From Bordetella petrii (lineage in GTDB: Bacteria > Pseudomonadota > Gammaproteobacteria > Burkholderiales > Burkholderiaceae_B), in assembly GCF_017356245.1 (NCBI RefSeq), contig NZ_JAFMZZ010000004.1, positions 1,065,229 to 1,129,228 of the forward strand: DNA of 64,000 nt, written 5' to 3'. Position numbers and translations under genes: made by a program. The notes below the pieces were generated by a model, which was not told where the DNA came from, ran no database searches, and worked only from the letters and a program-made list of their open reading frames with translations. Shown piece by piece: positions 1 through 10,464 of this stretch. The first letter of the stretch is position 1. Every line of letters starts with the position of its first letter.

Positions 1-105
1 AGACTGCGTTGAGTAATCCCGGAGACGACGCCCGGCCCCAAGCCCGCCACGCCCAGGCGGCTAAAGAACACTAACAAGGAACCCGCGATGCGATAATCCC
101 CGATT

Positions 106-1164
106 ATGGATTTCGCCCCCCGCATCATCGCCTGGCAGGCCGCTCATGGCCGCCACGGCCTGCCCTGGCAGCGCACGCAAGACCCCTACCGGATCTGGCT
201 GTCCGAGATCATGCTGCAGCAGACCCACGTCGCCACCGTCATCCCGTACTACCAGCGCTTTCTGGAACGCTTTCCCGACGTGGCAGCGCTGGCGGCCGCA
301 TCGCAGGAAGAAGTCATGCCTTACTGGGCCGGCCTGGGCTACTACGCCCGGGCCCGCAACCTGCACCGCTGCGCGCAGGCGGTCGTGCGCGACTGGGGCG
401 GACGGTTCCCGCCCACGGCCGAACAGATCGCCACCCTGCCCGGCATCGGCCGCTCTACCGCCGCCGCCATCGCGGCATTCGCCTATGGCGAGCGCGCGCC
501 CATTCTGGACGGCAACGTCAAGCGCGTGTTCACGCGCCATTTCGGCGTCGAAGGCGACCCGGCGCGGCGCGAAATCGAACAGCGGCTGTGGGCCCTGGCC
601 GAGGCGCAGGTCGCCGGCGCCCCCGGGCTGGACATGGCCGCCTACACGCAGGGCCTGATGGACCTGGGCGCCACGCTATGCACGCGCGGCAAGCCCGACT
701 GCGGGCGCTGCCCGCTGGCCGCCACCTGTATCGCGCGCCGCGACGGGCGCCAGGGCGAACTGCCCACGCCCAAGGCGCGCAAGGCCATTCCCGAACGCCA
801 GACCGGCATGCTGGTCTTGCAGCGCGGCGGCGCCATTCTGCTGCAGCAGCGGCCGGCGCCGGGCATCTGGGGCGGCCTGTGGAGCCTGCCCGAATTCGAG
901 GCGGGCGGCGATCCGGCGCTGGCCTCGCGCCAGCTGGGCCTGGAACCCCTGCAGCGGTATGAACTGGCGGCCTTCGCGCACACCTTCACCCATTACCGGC
1001 TGCACATCAAGCCTTGGTATTTGCCGGTGAAAACGGGCGCCACCCTGGCGGAACCGGGCCTGCCGCAGCGCTGGGCCGGCCCGGCCGAACTGCCAGGCAT
1101 GGCGCTGCCCGCGCCCATCCGCAAGCTGCTCGACGGGCTGCTGGCCGCGGGGCTGCCAGACTGA
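106..1164 (+). CDS. mutY: A/G-specific adenine DNA glycosylase MutY
   Basis: Removes adenine mispaired with 8-oxoguanine, the committing step of MutY base-excision repair. The 352-residue length is normal for the family. The N-terminal helix-hairpin-helix glycosylase domain holds the catalytic Glu34 (WLSEIMLQQT) and Asp135 (ILDGNVKRV). A [4Fe-4S] cluster is formed by Cys192, Cys199, Cys202 and Cys208 in the family pattern C-x6-C-x2-C-x5-C. The C-terminal third (from about residue 225) is the NUDIX-like 8-oxoG recognition domain, with LLQQRPAPGIWGGLW. The ATG at 106 has no good Shine-Dalgarno. An AAGGA at 76-80 instead precedes an ATG-CGA-TAA triplet at 88-96. Confidence 0.97.
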   Translation: MDFAPRIIAWQAAHGRHGLPWQRTQDPYRIWLSEIMLQQTHVATVIPYYQRFLERFPDVAALAAASQEEVMPYWAGLGYYARARNLHRCAQAVVRDWGGRFPPTAEQIATLPGIGRSTAAAIAAFAYGERAPILDGNVKRVFTRHFGVEGDPARREIEQRLWALAEAQVAGAPGLDMAAYTQGLMDLGATLCTRGKPDCGRCPLAATCIARRDGRQGELPTPKARKAIPERQTGMLVLQRGGAILLQQRPAPGIWGGLWSLPEFEAGGDPALASRQLGLEPLQRYELAAFAHTFTHYRLHIKPWYLPVKTGATLAEPGLPQRWAGPAELPGMALPAPIRKLLDGLLAAGLPD

Positions 1165-1268
1165 GTTTGCGTGCGCTCATGCGATCCGTCTGACATCGGG
1201 AAGTACGCATAGACCGGCCACCAGGCCGCGGCTATGCTGCGGCAGATAGCAACCACCACCGCACAGTC

Positions 1269-1505
1269 ATGGAACGGCTACGCAAAAAAACCTGCCCCAT
1301 GGGAAGCCGGGTCGAAATCCTGGAACATAACGTCGCGCTCATCCGCCAGGATCTCTCCGTGGTGCTGTCGAACTACGTCACCAAGGCGGACATGCACCGC
1401 GAGATCAGCCAACAAACCTGGAAAATCATTTCCTGGACCATCTCCTGGACCACCGGCATCTGCAGCGCGTTGACGGCCGCGGTCTATTTCATCACCACCC
1501 GGTAG
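1269..1505 (+). CDS. Small hypothetical membrane-anchored protein
   Basis: I do not recognise this 78-residue protein as a named family. It has a basic start (MERLRKKTCP), a heptad-like middle section (ILEHNVALIRQDLSVVL) and one hydrophobic segment at about residues 50-75 ending in TTR. This suggests a short coiled coil tethered to the inner membrane by its C-terminus. The layout resembles XhlA-type hemolysin/holin-associated proteins, but no phage genes lie nearby. It stands alone between mutY and a convergent regulator. A reading frame starting at 1234 overlaps it and looks less protein-like. Function unknown. Confidence 0.5.
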   Translation: MERLRKKTCPMGSRVEILEHNVALIRQDLSVVLSNYVTKADMHREISQQTWKIISWTISWTTGICSALTAAVYFITTR

Positions 1506-1555
1506 CAAGGCTTGCGGCGCGCCTTTGCGCACGTCGCAATTCCTCCGCACGCCAC

Positions 1556-2377
1556 CTACTCCCCCTCCAGCAACATCACCAGCTTCAAGTCCGGATGCGT
1601 GGCCAGCCGGAAGGTCGTCTGCCGGTAGGCCAGCCGGCCGCGGCGCGGATGCTGGAATTCCCGCAGGCCCCCTTCGCGCTCCACCACCGCATGGCGCGTC
1701 CACCAGTGGGCGAACACATCGCTGTCACGGTTCAGTTCGTCCAGCAGCGCCAGCACGTCGGCCTCGTCCAGGTGCGCGCCCGCGTCGGCGCGGAACTCCG
1801 CCACCACCCGGCGGGCGCGCTGGTCCCAGTCCACCACCAGATGGCGCGCGGCCGGGTCCAGGAAAATGTAGCGCAGCAAATTGGGACGCGGATCGCGCAC
1901 CGGCCAGTCGTCGAACAGGTCGCGCATGGGCGCGTTGTGCACCAGCACGTTCCAGGCGCGGTCCAGTACGTAGGCCGGCGCGTTGATGGCATCCACGCAT
2001 TCGCGCAGCAGGCCGGGCGCCTCGCTGGCGTCGTCGCGCGGGTGCTGCGGATCGGCGCATTCGGCCAGTTCGAACAAATACGCGCGTTCGGCGCGCGCCA
2101 GCTGCAGCACACCCGCAATGCGCGCCCACACCGCCGGCGACACCGACACCTCGCGGCCCTGCTCGATCCAGGTGTACCAGGTGACGCTGATGCCGCACAG
2201 CTGCGCCACTTCTTCGCGGCGCAGGCCGGGCGTGCGGCGCCGCATGCCTTCGGGCAGGCCGGCCATCTGCGGCGTGATGCGCGCCCGCGCGGCCCGCACG
2301 AATTCGCCCAGCGCATGGCGGCGGCGTGCGGAGCTTTCGTGGGCGGCCGGGGCACCGGCTTGGGTGGAGGCATTCAT
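1556..2377 (-). CDS. XRE-family transcriptional regulator with MmyB-like ligand domain
   Basis: A 273-residue DNA-binding regulator. The N-terminal helix-turn-helix (about residues 12-75) contains EVAQLCGISVTWYTWIEQG, the conserved core of the XRE/MmyB group. The C-terminal half (about 100-270) matches the MmyB-like ligand-binding region, including AWNVLVHNAPMRDLFDDWP and a late FRLATHPDLKLVMLLE. The ATG at 2377 starts directly before the conserved region; upstream in-frame sequence is not protein-like. It is divergent from the methyltransferase at 2494. These regulators commonly control an adjacent gene, so the methyltransferase is the natural target by inference; the inducer is unknown. Confidence 0.9.
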   Translation of the reverse strand: MNASTQAGAPAAHESSARRRHALGEFVRAARARITPQMAGLPEGMRRRTPGLRREEVAQLCGISVTWYTWIEQGREVSVSPAVWARIAGVLQLARAERAYLFELAECADPQHPRDDASEAPGLLRECVDAINAPAYVLDRAWNVLVHNAPMRDLFDDWPVRDPRPNLLRYIFLDPAARHLVVDWDQRARRVVAEFRADAGAHLDEADVLALLDELNRDSDVFAHWWTRHAVVEREGGLREFQHPRRGRLAYRQTTFRLATHPDLKLVMLLEGE

Positions 2378-2493
2378 ACCAGGATAAGTAATGGTCTTGT
2401 ACGCGTATATCGGAATGCCTATCTTACCCCCAGCACACCGTGCCCCGGCCCATCCCGGCCGCTTCATACGCTTTACAGACTGACAGGAAAATC

Positions 2494-3264
2494 ATGACTT
2501 CTCTCGTTTCCCACGACCAGGCCGTGGACCGCCAGTTCGGCCCGCGCGCCGCCGCCTACCTGAGCAGCGCCGTGCACGCGCAGGGCGCCGACCTGGACCA
2601 GCTGGCCGGACTGGCGCGCGAACACCCCGGCGCGCGCGTGCTGGACCTGGGCTGTGGCGGCGGCCATGTCAGTTTCCAGGTGGCGCCCTGCGTGGCCCAG
2701 GTGGTGGCCTACGACCTGTCGCAGCCGATGCTGGACGTGGTGGCAGCCGAAGCCGCGCGGCGCGGGCTGGACAACCTGGCCACCCGCCGCGGCAAGGCCG
2801 AGCGCCTGCCGTTCGCCGACGGCGAGTTCGACCTGGTGTTGTGCCGCTATTCCACCCATCACTGGCAAGACCCCGGCCAGGCGCTGCGCGAGGCGCGGCG
2901 CGTGCTCAAACCCGGGGGCATCGCCGCCTTCGCCGACGTGGTTTCGCCCGGCGAGCCGCTGCTCGATACCTGGCTGCAGATGCTGGAAGTGCTGCGCGAC
3001 AACTCGCACGTGCGCAATTACGCGGTCGCCGAATGGCTGCGGCTGCTGGCCGAGGCGGGCTTCGTGCTGCGCAGCTGCACGCCGCGCCGCATCACCCTGG
3101 AATTCGGCTCGTGGGTCGAGCGCATGCGCACGCCGGCCGCGCTGGTGGCGGCGCTGCGCCACATGCTGGCCATCGCGCCGGAATCCGTGCACCGCCACTA
3201 CGCCATCGCGCAGGACGGCTCATTCAGCAGCGACACGGCCACCCTGGTAGTGCAGCGCGACTGA
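2494..3264 (+). CDS. Class I SAM-dependent methyltransferase
   Basis: A 256-residue methyltransferase of the UbiE/MenG-like class. Motif I (VLDLGCGGGH) starts at residue 49. It is followed by the acidic strand-2 motif (VVAYDLSQPML), motif post-I (RLPFADGEFDLVLCR) and the conserved ARRVLKPGG of motif III. The substrate is not evident; it is too divergent from the real ubiE in this window (19346-20116) to be a paralogue with the same role. The ATG at 2494 follows an AGGAAA at 2485-2490. It is divergent from the XRE regulator and convergent with metH, with only 23 bp between the two stops. Confidence 0.9.
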   Translation: MTSLVSHDQAVDRQFGPRAAAYLSSAVHAQGADLDQLAGLAREHPGARVLDLGCGGGHVSFQVAPCVAQVVAYDLSQPMLDVVAAEAARRGLDNLATRRGKAERLPFADGEFDLVLCRYSTHHWQDPGQALREARRVLKPGGIAAFADVVSPGEPLLDTWLQMLEVLRDNSHVRNYAVAEWLRLLAEAGFVLRSCTPRRITLEFGSWVERMRTPAALVAALRHMLAIAPESVHRHYAIAQDGSFSSDTATLVVQRD

Positions 3265-3287
3265 CCCGCCGCGCTGCGCCCGGGCCC

Positions 3288-6200
3288 CTAGCCCAGGCTG
3301 GACGCCAGGGTGCGGCGCACGTCTTCTTCGCTGCGCCCGCTGCGCGCGATGTAGTCGGCCAGCTGATCGGGCCCGATGGTGCCCACATTGAAGTACTGCG
3401 ACTGCGGATGGCTGAAGTAAAACCCCGACACGCTCGATGCCGGGTACATGGCGTAGCTGTCGGTCAGCAGCATGCCGATGTCGTCGCCGTCCAGCACGCG
3501 GAACAGGTCGCGCTTGACCACGTGCTCGGGGCAGGCCGGATAGCCGGGCGCGGGCCGGATGCCCGCGTACTTCTCGGCGATCATCTCGTCGTTGGACAGC
3601 GCCTCGTCGGCTGCGTAGCCCCACAGGTCCTGGCGTACGCGCGCATGCAGGCATTCGGCGAAGGCCTCGGCCAGGCGGTCGGCCATGGCCTTGAGCATGA
3701 TGCCGGAATAGTCGTCCAGCGCGGCCTGGAATTCGGCCTCTTTTTTCTCGATGCCCAGCCCGGCCGTCACGGCGAACATGCCGATGTAGTCGGCCACTCC
3801 GCTGGACTTGGGCGCGATGAAATCCGCCAGGCACTTGTTGCTGATGCCTTCGCGCTTGACGCCCTGCTGGCGCAGATTGCGATAGGTGAACAGCACCTCG
3901 CTGCGCGATTCGTCGGCGTAGACCTCGATGTCTTCGTCGTTGACGGTATTGGCCGGATAGAACGCCACCGCGCCATTGGCGGTCAGCCAGCGGCCTTCGA
4001 TAATGCGCTTGAGCATGGCCTGGCCATCGGCGTAGACCTTCTGCGCCTGCTCGCCCACCACCTTGTCTTCCAGAATGGCGGGAAACTGCCCGAACAGGCT
4101 CCAGGTCTGGAAGAACGGCGTCCAGTCCAGGTACTTGGCGATCTCGGCCAGGTCGTAGCTCTTGAATGAGCGCCGGCCGATGAACTTCGGGCGCGGCGGC
4201 ACATAGGCCGGCCAGTCGATCTGCGGGCGCGCCGCGCGCGCCTCGGCCAGCGAGACCAGCGGGGTTGCCTTGCGGTTGGCATGGCGCCGGCGCACGTCGA
4301 TGTATTCCTGCGCCACTTCGTCGATGTAGGCCTGCGCCTGGTCGGACACCAGGTTGGCGGCCACGCCCACGGCGCGGCTGGCGTCGGGGGTGTAGATGAC
4401 GGGCCCGTCGTAATTGGGCGCGATCTTCACCGCCGTGTGCACCCGGCTGGTGGTGGCGCCGCCGATCATCAGCGGAATCTTGCGCTCGCGGAAATACGGA
4501 TCACGCTGCATTTCCGAAGCCACGTAGGCCATTTCTTCCAGGCTGGGCGTGATCAGGCCCGACAGGCCCACGATGTCGGCCTGCTCTTCCTTGGCTTTTT
4601 CCAGGATCTGCGCGCAGGGCACCATCACGCCCATGTTCACGACTTCGAAGTTATTGCATTGCAGAACCACCGACACGATGTTCTTGCCGATATCGTGCAC
4701 GTCGCCCTTGACGGTGGCGATCACCATCTTGCCCTTGGCCCGCACATCGCCGCCGGCGGCGGCGATCTGGCGCTTTTCTTCTTCGATGAAGGGGATCAGG
4801 TGGGCCACGGCCTGCTTCATGACGCGCGCCGACTTCACCACCTGCGGCAGGAACATCTTGCCGGCGCCGAACAGGTCGCCCACGATGTTCATGCCGTCCA
4901 TCAGCGGGCCTTCGATCACCTCGATGGGTCGGCCGCCGCGCGCGTCGATTTTCTGGCGCACTTCTTCGGTGTCTTCGACAATGAAGGTGGTAATGCCGTG
5001 CACCAATGCGTGCGACAGGCGCTCTTCGACCGTGCCGGCGCGCCAGGCCAGGTCTTCTTCTTTCTTGGCGCCCGAGCCTTTCACGCTATCGGCGAACTGC
5101 ACCAGGCGCTCGGTGGGCGAGCGCTCGTCGGCGGCGTCCTGCCGGCCCACGGGCTCGGCGCGGTCCAGGATCACGTCTTCGACCAGGTCGCGCAGCTGCG
5201 GCTGCAGGTCGGCGTACACGCCCAGCTGGCCGGCGTTGACGATGCCCATCGTCAGGCCTTCGCGGATGGCGTAATACAGGAACACCGTATGGATGGCCTC
5301 GCGCATCGGCTCGTTGCCGCGGAACGAGAAGCTGACGTTCGAAATGCCGCCCGACAGGCGCGCGTGCGGCAGGTTTTGCCGGATCCAGCGCACGCCCTCG
5401 ATGAAATCCATGGCGTAGTGGTTGTGCTCGTCGATGCCGGTGGCCACGGCGAACACGTTCGGGTCGAAGATGATGTCTTCGGGCGGAAACTGCTCTTGCT
5501 CGGTCAGTATCTTGTAGGCGCGCGCGCAGATTTCCTTGCGCCGCTCCAGGGTGTCGGCCTGGCCCTGTTCGTCGAAGGCCATCACCACCACGGCGGCGCC
5601 GTAGCGGCGGCACAGGCGCGCATGGTGGCGGAAAGCGTCCTCGCCTTCTTTCATCGAGATCGAGTTCACCACCGCCTTGCCCTGCACGCACTTCAGGCCG
5701 GCTTCGATCACTTCCCATTTCGAGCTGTCGATCATGATCGGCACGCGCGCGATGTCGGGCTCGGACGCGATCAGGTTCAGGAAGCGGCGCATGCAGGCCA
5801 CCGAATCCAGCATGGCCTCGTCCATGTTGATGTCGATGATCTGGGCGCCGTTTTCCACCTGCTGGCGCGCCACGGCCAGCGCCTCGTCGTATTTTTCTTC
5901 GCGGATCAGGCGCGCGAACATCTTGCTGCCGGTAACGTTGGTGCGCTCGCCCACGTTGACGAACAGCGACTCTTCATCGATGTTCAGGGGCTCGAGGCCC
6001 GACAGGCGCGTCTTGACCGCGATATCGGGCACCACGCGCGGCGTCAGCGCGGCCACCTTGTCGGCAATGGCGCGGATATGGTCGGGGGTGGTGCCGCAAC
6101 AGCCGCCCGACATGTTCACCAGCCCGGCGCGCGCGAACTCTTCCAGCAGGCCAGACGTATCGGCCGGCGTTTCGTCGAAGCCGGTCTCGGCCATCGGGTT

Positions 6201-7061
6201 GGGCAGGCCCGCGTTGGGGTACACACAGACGTAGGTGTCGCAGATCTTGGACAGTTCGGCCACATAGGGCCGCATCAGGGCGGCGCCCAGGGCGCAGTTC
6301 AGGCCGATGGTGACCGGCCGCGCATGGCGCACCGAATTCCAAAACGCCTCGACCGTCTGGCCCGACAGGATGCGCCCGGAAGCATCGGTGACCGTACCCG
6401 AGATCATGACCGGCAGACGCTCGCCGCGCGCCTCGAACACCGACTCCACGGCGAAGATGGCGGCCTTGGCATTGAGCGTGTCGAAGATGGTTTCGATCAG
6501 CACGATGTCGATGCCGCCATCGAGCAGGCCGTTGAGCTGCTCGGTATAGGCCTCGCGCAGCTCGTCGAAAGTGATGTTGCGCGCGCCCGGGTCGTTGACA
6601 TCGGGGGAAATCGACGCGGTCTTGGGCTGGGGGCCCAGCGCGCCCGCCACGAAGCGCGGCCGCTCGGGCGTGCTGTAGGCATCGCAGGCGGCGCGGGCCA
6701 GCCGCGCCGATTCCAGGTTCAGTTCGTAGGCCAGGCCCGGCAGGTCGTAGTCGCCCTGCGCCACCGACGTGGCGCCGAAGGTGTTGGTCTCGATGACGTC
6801 CGCGCCGGCCTCGAGATACTGGCGGTGGATTTCATCGATGATGTCGGGCCGCACCAGCGACAGCAGTTCGTTGTCGCCCTTCAGGTCCTTGCCGTGGTCG
6901 GCAAAGCGCTCGCCGCGGAAATCGGCCTCGCTCAGCTTGTAGCGCTGGATCATGGTGCCCATGGCGCCGTCCAGAATCAGGATGCGCTGGCCGAGCAGGC
7001 GGGCGAAGTCGCCGCCGCGGGTATATGACGACGGCGGATAAGGCAGGCGGGGATACGGCAC
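3288..7061 (-). CDS. metH: Cobalamin-dependent methionine synthase MetH
   Basis: Transfers the methyl group of 5-methyltetrahydrofolate to homocysteine through bound cobalamin. All four modules are present in order. The homocysteine domain has DGAMGT near residue 31 and zinc ligands Cys256, Cys321 and Cys322 (GLNCALG, GGCCGTT). The pterin domain includes [11 protein letters not shown]. The cobalamin domain has the axial His789 in [10 protein letters not shown]. The C-terminal AdoMet reactivation domain ends near the stop. The start is uncertain: no ATG lies close upstream, and the GTG at 7061 is the only usable codon between the riboswitch region and the first conserved motif. It gives 1257 residues, slightly longer than the E. 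coli enzyme. It diverges from the B12 uptake genes. Confidence 0.96.
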   Translation of the reverse strand: MPYPRLPYPPSSYTRGGDFARLLGQRILILDGAMGTMIQRYKLSEADFRGERFADHGKDLKGDNELLSLVRPDIIDEIHRQYLEAGADVIETNTFGATSVAQGDYDLPGLAYELNLESARLARAACDAYSTPERPRFVAGALGPQPKTASISPDVNDPGARNITFDELREAYTEQLNGLLDGGIDIVLIETIFDTLNAKAAIFAVESVFEARGERLPVMISGTVTDASGRILSGQTVEAFWNSVRHARPVTIGLNCALGAALMRPYVAELSKICDTYVCVYPNAGLPNPMAETGFDETPADTSGLLEEFARAGLVNMSGGCCGTTPDHIRAIADKVAALTPRVVPDIAVKTRLSGLEPLNIDEESLFVNVGERTNVTGSKMFARLIREEKYDEALAVARQQVENGAQIIDINMDEAMLDSVACMRRFLNLIASEPDIARVPIMIDSSKWEVIEAGLKCVQGKAVVNSISMKEGEDAFRHHARLCRRYGAAVVVMAFDEQGQADTLERRKEICARAYKILTEQEQFPPEDIIFDPNVFAVATGIDEHNHYAMDFIEGVRWIRQNLPHARLSGGISNVSFSFRGNEPMREAIHTVFLYYAIREGLTMGIVNAGQLGVYADLQPQLRDLVEDVILDRAEPVGRQDAADERSPTERLVQFADSVKGSGAKKEEDLAWRAGTVEERLSHALVHGITTFIVEDTEEVRQKIDARGGRPIEVIEGPLMDGMNIVGDLFGAGKMFLPQVVKSARVMKQAVAHLIPFIEEEKRQIAAAGGDVRAKGKMVIATVKGDVHDIGKNIVSVVLQCNNFEVVNMGVMVPCAQILEKAKEEQADIVGLSGLITPSLEEMAYVASEMQRDPYFRERKIPLMIGGATTSRVHTAVKIAPNYDGPVIYTPDASRAVGVAANLVSDQAQAYIDEVAQEYIDVRRRHANRKATPLVSLAEARAARPQIDWPAYVPPRPKFIGRRSFKSYDLAEIAKYLDWTPFFQTWSLFGQFPAILEDKVVGEQAQKVYADGQAMLKRIIEGRWLTANGAVAFYPANTVNDEDIEVYADESRSEVLFTYRNLRQQGVKREGISNKCLADFIAPKSSGVADYIGMFAVTAGLGIEKKEAEFQAALDDYSGIMLKAMADRLAEAFAECLHARVRQDLWGYAADEALSNDEMIAEKYAGIRPAPGYPACPEHVVKRDLFRVLDGDDIGMLLTDSYAMYPASSVSGFYFSHPQSQYFNVGTIGPDQLADYIARSGRSEEDVRRTLASSLG

Positions 7062-7164
7062 GGGAAGTCTCGGAAATGTGGCGAAAAGGCGAAAAACGCC
7101 CGAAAACCAACACTTGATGGTAACAAAATGGGTCGCGCCCCGCCCGCAGGTGATACAGTTCGGC

Positions 7165-7310
7165 CCCGAACCGGTGCTTCGGCGCGCCCTGCGCGCCGAA
7201 GGTAAACGGGAAACAGGAAGGCGCCGCGCGCGCCCTGCCTGTGCTGCCCCCGCAACGGTCACCATGCCGCGCCCCGCGCCGCATGGCAGCCCGATACCGG
7301 CCGGTTCGCC
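7165..7310 (+). promoter_or_regulatory. Cobalamin (AdoCbl) riboswitch
   Basis: The 324 bp between metH and the receptor gene holds a B12 riboswitch on the plus strand. The recognisable conserved blocks are GGTGC at 7173, a GGTAAACGGGAAA block at 7201-7213, the core TGCTGCCCCCGCAAC at 7242-7256, and a B12-box-like AGCCCGATACCGGCCGG at 7288-7304. The RNA ends about 75 nt before the receptor start. By family behaviour, adenosylcobalamin binding would lower expression of the downstream uptake genes. Confidence 0.9.
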
Positions 7311-7385
7311 CACCGGGGACGCGCCCTGCGCGCCCCCATACCGAGAACGACGTGCGGGGTCGCGCGTCACACCGAGGTTCGTCCG

Positions 7386-9404
7386 ATGAAATCCCGCTTG
7401 TTCCGGCGCGCAGCCGGTATGCTGACCTGCGCCGTGCCCGCACTGGCCGCCGCCCAGCAAGATCCCGCCGGCGCTGCCGCCGTTCCCCAGCTCGATGCCG
7501 TTACCGTCACCGCCTCGCGCGTGCCCACCGAGGCCCGCGACCAGCCGGTGCAGGTGTCGGTGCTGACCGCCGAGCAGATCCGCACCAGCAGCGCGGTCAC
7601 CGTGCAAGAACTGCTGTCCACCCAGTCCGGCGTGCATGTCATCAACAGCACCGGCGCCGCCGAGCAGGCGGCCGTCGACCTGCGCGGCTTCGGGCTGACC
7701 GGCCCCAGCAACACGTTGATCCTGATCGACGGCATTCCCCAGAACAACAACGACCTGTCGGCCCCCTCGCTGGGCACGGTGCCGCTGGACCGCATCGAGC
7801 GCATCGAGATCGTGCGCGGCAGCGGCTCGGTGCAATATGGCGGCGGCACCACCGGCGGCGTCATCAACATCATCACCAAGCGCGGCAATGCCAGCGGCAA
7901 ACCGGTGTCGGCCAGCGTGACCGGCACCGTGGGCAGCTACGGCCTGCACCAGCTCGACGCGGCCATCGGCCTGCAGAACGAGCACGTCACCGTGGATGTG
8001 TACGGCCAGACGCTGCGCACCGACAATTACCGCGACAACAACCGGGAAAGCCGCGACAGCGGCGGCGTGGGCCTGGGCTTCCAGCACGACAGCGGCACGG
8101 TGCGCCTGTACGCCCGCACCACCCACCAGAAACTGGGGCTGCCCGGCCCGCGCCGGGTCGACCCGGCCACCGGCCTGGATGAATATGAAGACGACCCGCG
8201 CGGCACGTCGACCCCCGACGACTACATCGAGACCCGCACCGACGCCTTCGGCGCGCAAGTCGAGCAGCGCCTGGGCGCGGGCACGCTGTATGCCGACCTG
8301 AGCCAGCGCGACAAGTCGCTGACGGGCTTCACCGGCAGCGCCTTCGGCGACACCACGCGCACCCAGGACCTGGACGAGACCACCGGCAGCCTGCGCTACC
8401 ACCTGCCCATCGCGCAGCGGCATGCGCTGATCCTGGGCGTGGACATGCTCGACAGCGACCTGGACGCCACCAACACCTATTCGTTCTCGCCGGTGGGCGA
8501 CCACTGGCGGGCCGAACAGCGCCAGCACGGCGTGTTCGCCGAAGCCCAGGTGCAGGCCACCGACACCACCCGCATCACGCTGGGCGGGCGCCGCCAGTAC
8601 GCGCGCGACCGGCTGGAAACCCTGTCGGGCTTCAGCGGCAATTCCGACGAAACCCGCCACCTGGGGGCCTGGCAGCTGGCCCTGCGCCAGGAAGCCGGCG
8701 CCGGGTTCAGTTTGTATGGCAAGGTGGGGCGCAGCTTCCGCCTGGCCAATTCCGACGAAGTGCTGTACGTGGCCACCCCGCTCAAGCCGCAGACCTCGGT
8801 GGACAAGGAACTGGGCATCCTGTGGCAGTCGGGCGCCTCCAGCGCGCGGCTGACCTGGTTCCGTTACGATCTCACCAACGAGATCCAGTACAACCCGGTG
8901 ACGTTCTCGAACGTCAACCTGGCCCCCACCCGCCGCCAGGGCGTCGAGCTCGAAGGCCATCACGCGCTGACCCGCACACTGACCATGGACGCCAACGTGA
9001 CCTGGCTGCAGGCCGAGTTCCGCTCGGGGTCCGACAACGGCGTGGATCTGGCGGGCAATACCGTGCCACTGGTGCCGAAATGGATGGCCAACCTGGGCGC
9101 CACCTGGCGTCCGGACGACAAACTGTTCATCAGTCTGGCGGCCCAGTATGTGGGCAAGGCGCGCATGGACAACGACCAGGCCAACGAATTCGACAAGCAG
9201 CTCGACGACTACGTGCTGGTCAACGGCAAGATCGGCTATGCCTTTACCGAAAACGTGTCCGGCACGCTGGCGGTCAACAACCTGTTCGACCGCGAATACG
9301 CCACCTACGGCATCCGCTCGGGCAGCACCGGCCCGACCGGCGCCTACAACCTGTACCCGGCCGCCGGCCGTAACGTGCAGGCGGCGCTGACCATCCGCTA
9401 TTGA
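7386..9404 (+). CDS. btuB: TonB-dependent outer-membrane receptor, probable cobalamin receptor BtuB
   Basis: A 672-residue TonB-dependent receptor. A signal peptide ([24 protein letters not shown]) is followed by a TonB box-like DAVTVTASR, the plug domain ([38 protein letters not shown]) and a beta-barrel. The barrel ends in the usual aromatic terminus (AALTIRY). The substrate is inferred from the cobalamin riboswitch in its leader, the BtuF-like protein immediately downstream and the B12-dependent metH opposite. I do not see btuC, btuD or the cobalamin salvage genes within the window. Confidence 0.9.
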   Translation: MKSRLFRRAAGMLTCAVPALAAAQQDPAGAAAVPQLDAVTVTASRVPTEARDQPVQVSVLTAEQIRTSSAVTVQELLSTQSGVHVINSTGAAEQAAVDLRGFGLTGPSNTLILIDGIPQNNNDLSAPSLGTVPLDRIERIEIVRGSGSVQYGGGTTGGVINIITKRGNASGKPVSASVTGTVGSYGLHQLDAAIGLQNEHVTVDVYGQTLRTDNYRDNNRESRDSGGVGLGFQHDSGTVRLYARTTHQKLGLPGPRRVDPATGLDEYEDDPRGTSTPDDYIETRTDAFGAQVEQRLGAGTLYADLSQRDKSLTGFTGSAFGDTTRTQDLDETTGSLRYHLPIAQRHALILGVDMLDSDLDATNTYSFSPVGDHWRAEQRQHGVFAEAQVQATDTTRITLGGRRQYARDRLETLSGFSGNSDETRHLGAWQLALRQEAGAGFSLYGKVGRSFRLANSDEVLYVATPLKPQTSVDKELGILWQSGASSARLTWFRYDLTNEIQYNPVTFSNVNLAPTRRQGVELEGHHALTRTLTMDANVTWLQAEFRSGSDNGVDLAGNTVPLVPKWMANLGATWRPDDKLFISLAAQYVGKARMDNDQANEFDKQLDDYVLVNGKIGYAFTENVSGTLAVNNLFDREYATYGIRSGSTGPTGAYNLYPAAGRNVQAALTIRY

Positions 9405-9405
9405 G

Positions 9406-10383
9406 ATGAAGCTTCCCCCCCGAAGCACTGCTCGCGCCAGGTGTCTGACTCCCGAAGGGTGTCAGACACCGAAGCGTGCGGCAGCTGCCGCAATAGCAAG
9501 ACGGCTGTGGTGGCTGGCCGCCGGGCTGGCGGCCAGTCTGGCAGCGGTCACGGCGCAGGCAGACCCCGTCACGGTGCGCGACGGCCAGGGCCGCCAGGTC
9601 ACGCTGGCGGCGCCCGCCCGGCGCGCCATTACCGTCGCGCCCCACGCCACCGAGCTGGCCTACGCGGCCGGCGCCGGCCGCTACCTGGCCGGCACCGCGC
9701 GCGGCAGCGACTATCCGCCCGCCGCGCGCGCCCTGCCCTCGATCGGCGACGCGCTGCGGCCCAGCCTGGAGCACGCCGCCGCGCTGCGGCCCGACCTGCT
9801 GATCGCCTGGCAGCCCGCCGTGCCCGATCCGCTGGGCGACCTGATGCGGCGGCTGGACGTGCCGGTTTACTACAGCGATCCGCGCACCCTGGCGGCGATC
9901 CCCGATGCGGTCGAGGCCATGGGCCGGCTGTTCGGCACCGAAGACCAGGCAGTGCCCGCCGCGGCAGCCCTGCGCGCCCGGCTGGCGGCGCTGTCGGCCC
10001 GCTATGCCGGCCGCGCGCCGGTGCGGGTGTTCATCCAGGCCGGCCTGCAGCCCATCTACACCTTGAACGGGGCCAGCATCGTCAGCGACGCCGTGCACCT
10101 GTGCGGCGGCGTGAACGTGTTTGCCGGCGCCGCCATCCTGGCGCCGCAGGTATCGCTGGAAAGCGTGCTGGCGGCGCGCCCCGACGCCGTGCTGGTGGGC
10201 GTGCTGGGCCCCGGCGACGCCCAGGCCAGCCGGCAGGCGTGGCGCCAGCGCGGCCTGCCGGCCGCCCTGCACGGCCACGTATTCAGCGTGGACGCCGATT
10301 CCCTGTACCGGCCCGGCCCGCGCCTGGTCGACGCGGCCGAGCGCCTGTGCGCGGCGCTGGATACCGTGCGCCGGCCGGACTGA
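9406..10383 (+). CDS. btuF: Periplasmic cobalamin-binding protein BtuF-like (helical-backbone ABC binding protein)
   Basis: A 325-residue class III substrate-binding protein (TroA/BtuF fold). It has [20 protein letters not shown], the [14 protein letters not shown] loop, LRPDLLIAW and a C-terminal [20 protein letters not shown]. It starts one base after the receptor stop and should be co-transcribed and riboswitch-controlled. The only canonical in-frame start before the signal peptide is the ATG at 9406. Translation from it passes straight through a palindromic repeat at 9440-9470, so the signal peptide carries an unusual N-terminal extension before the hydrophobic core [19 protein letters not shown]. 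The permease and ATPase are not adjacent. Confidence 0.85.
   Translation: MKLPPRSTARARCLTPEGCQTPKRAAAAAIARRLWWLAAGLAASLAAVTAQADPVTVRDGQGRQVTLAAPARRAITVAPHATELAYAAGAGRYLAGTARGSDYPPAARALPSIGDALRPSLEHAAALRPDLLIAWQPAVPDPLGDLMRRLDVPVYYSDPRTLAAIPDAVEAMGRLFGTEDQAVPAAAALRARLAALSARYAGRAPVRVFIQAGLQPIYTLNGASIVSDAVHLCGGVNVFAGAAILAPQVSLESVLAARPDAVLVGVLGPGDAQASRQAWRQRGLPAALHGHVFSVDADSLYRPGPRLVDAAERLCAALDTVRRPD
9440..9470. repeat. Half copy of the dispersed two-hairpin palindromic repeat, inside btuF
   Basis: Arms GGTGTCTGACTCCC and GGGTGTCAGACACC pair around a GAA loop with a single T.T mismatch. This is hairpin 1 of the family described at 23614, 27766, 32813 and 61069; the spacer and hairpin 2 are absent. 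It is read in frame as part of the btuF N-terminus. Confidence 0.9.
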
Positions 10384-10464
10384 ACCGCCGCGTGCTTTAT
10401 CATGGATGGGTAGCCGGCCTGCCGCAGGCCCCGGCAGCCGCACTTTTTCTCAGCAAGCATCGCC

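Noticed and set aside
1-12. Possible 3' tail of an upstream plus-strand gene ending at a TGA in the first 12 bases
   Set aside because: Three codons cannot be supported as a gene.
76-96. AAGGA followed by ATG-CGA-TAA upstream of mutY, a possible two-codon leader frame
   Set aside because: Such short start-stop pairs occur by chance; nothing else supports a regulatory leader.
4281-7028. Long open frame on the plus strand opposite metH
   Set aside because: Its protein is His/Gln/Val/Gly-rich shadow sequence of the well-supported metH coding strand; high GC gives few stops in the antisense frames.
7062-9428. Open-frame extension of metH back across the riboswitch and receptor gene
   Set aside because: The extension reads the complement of the riboswitch and btuB and has no conserved sequence; a start near 7061 fits the homocysteine domain.
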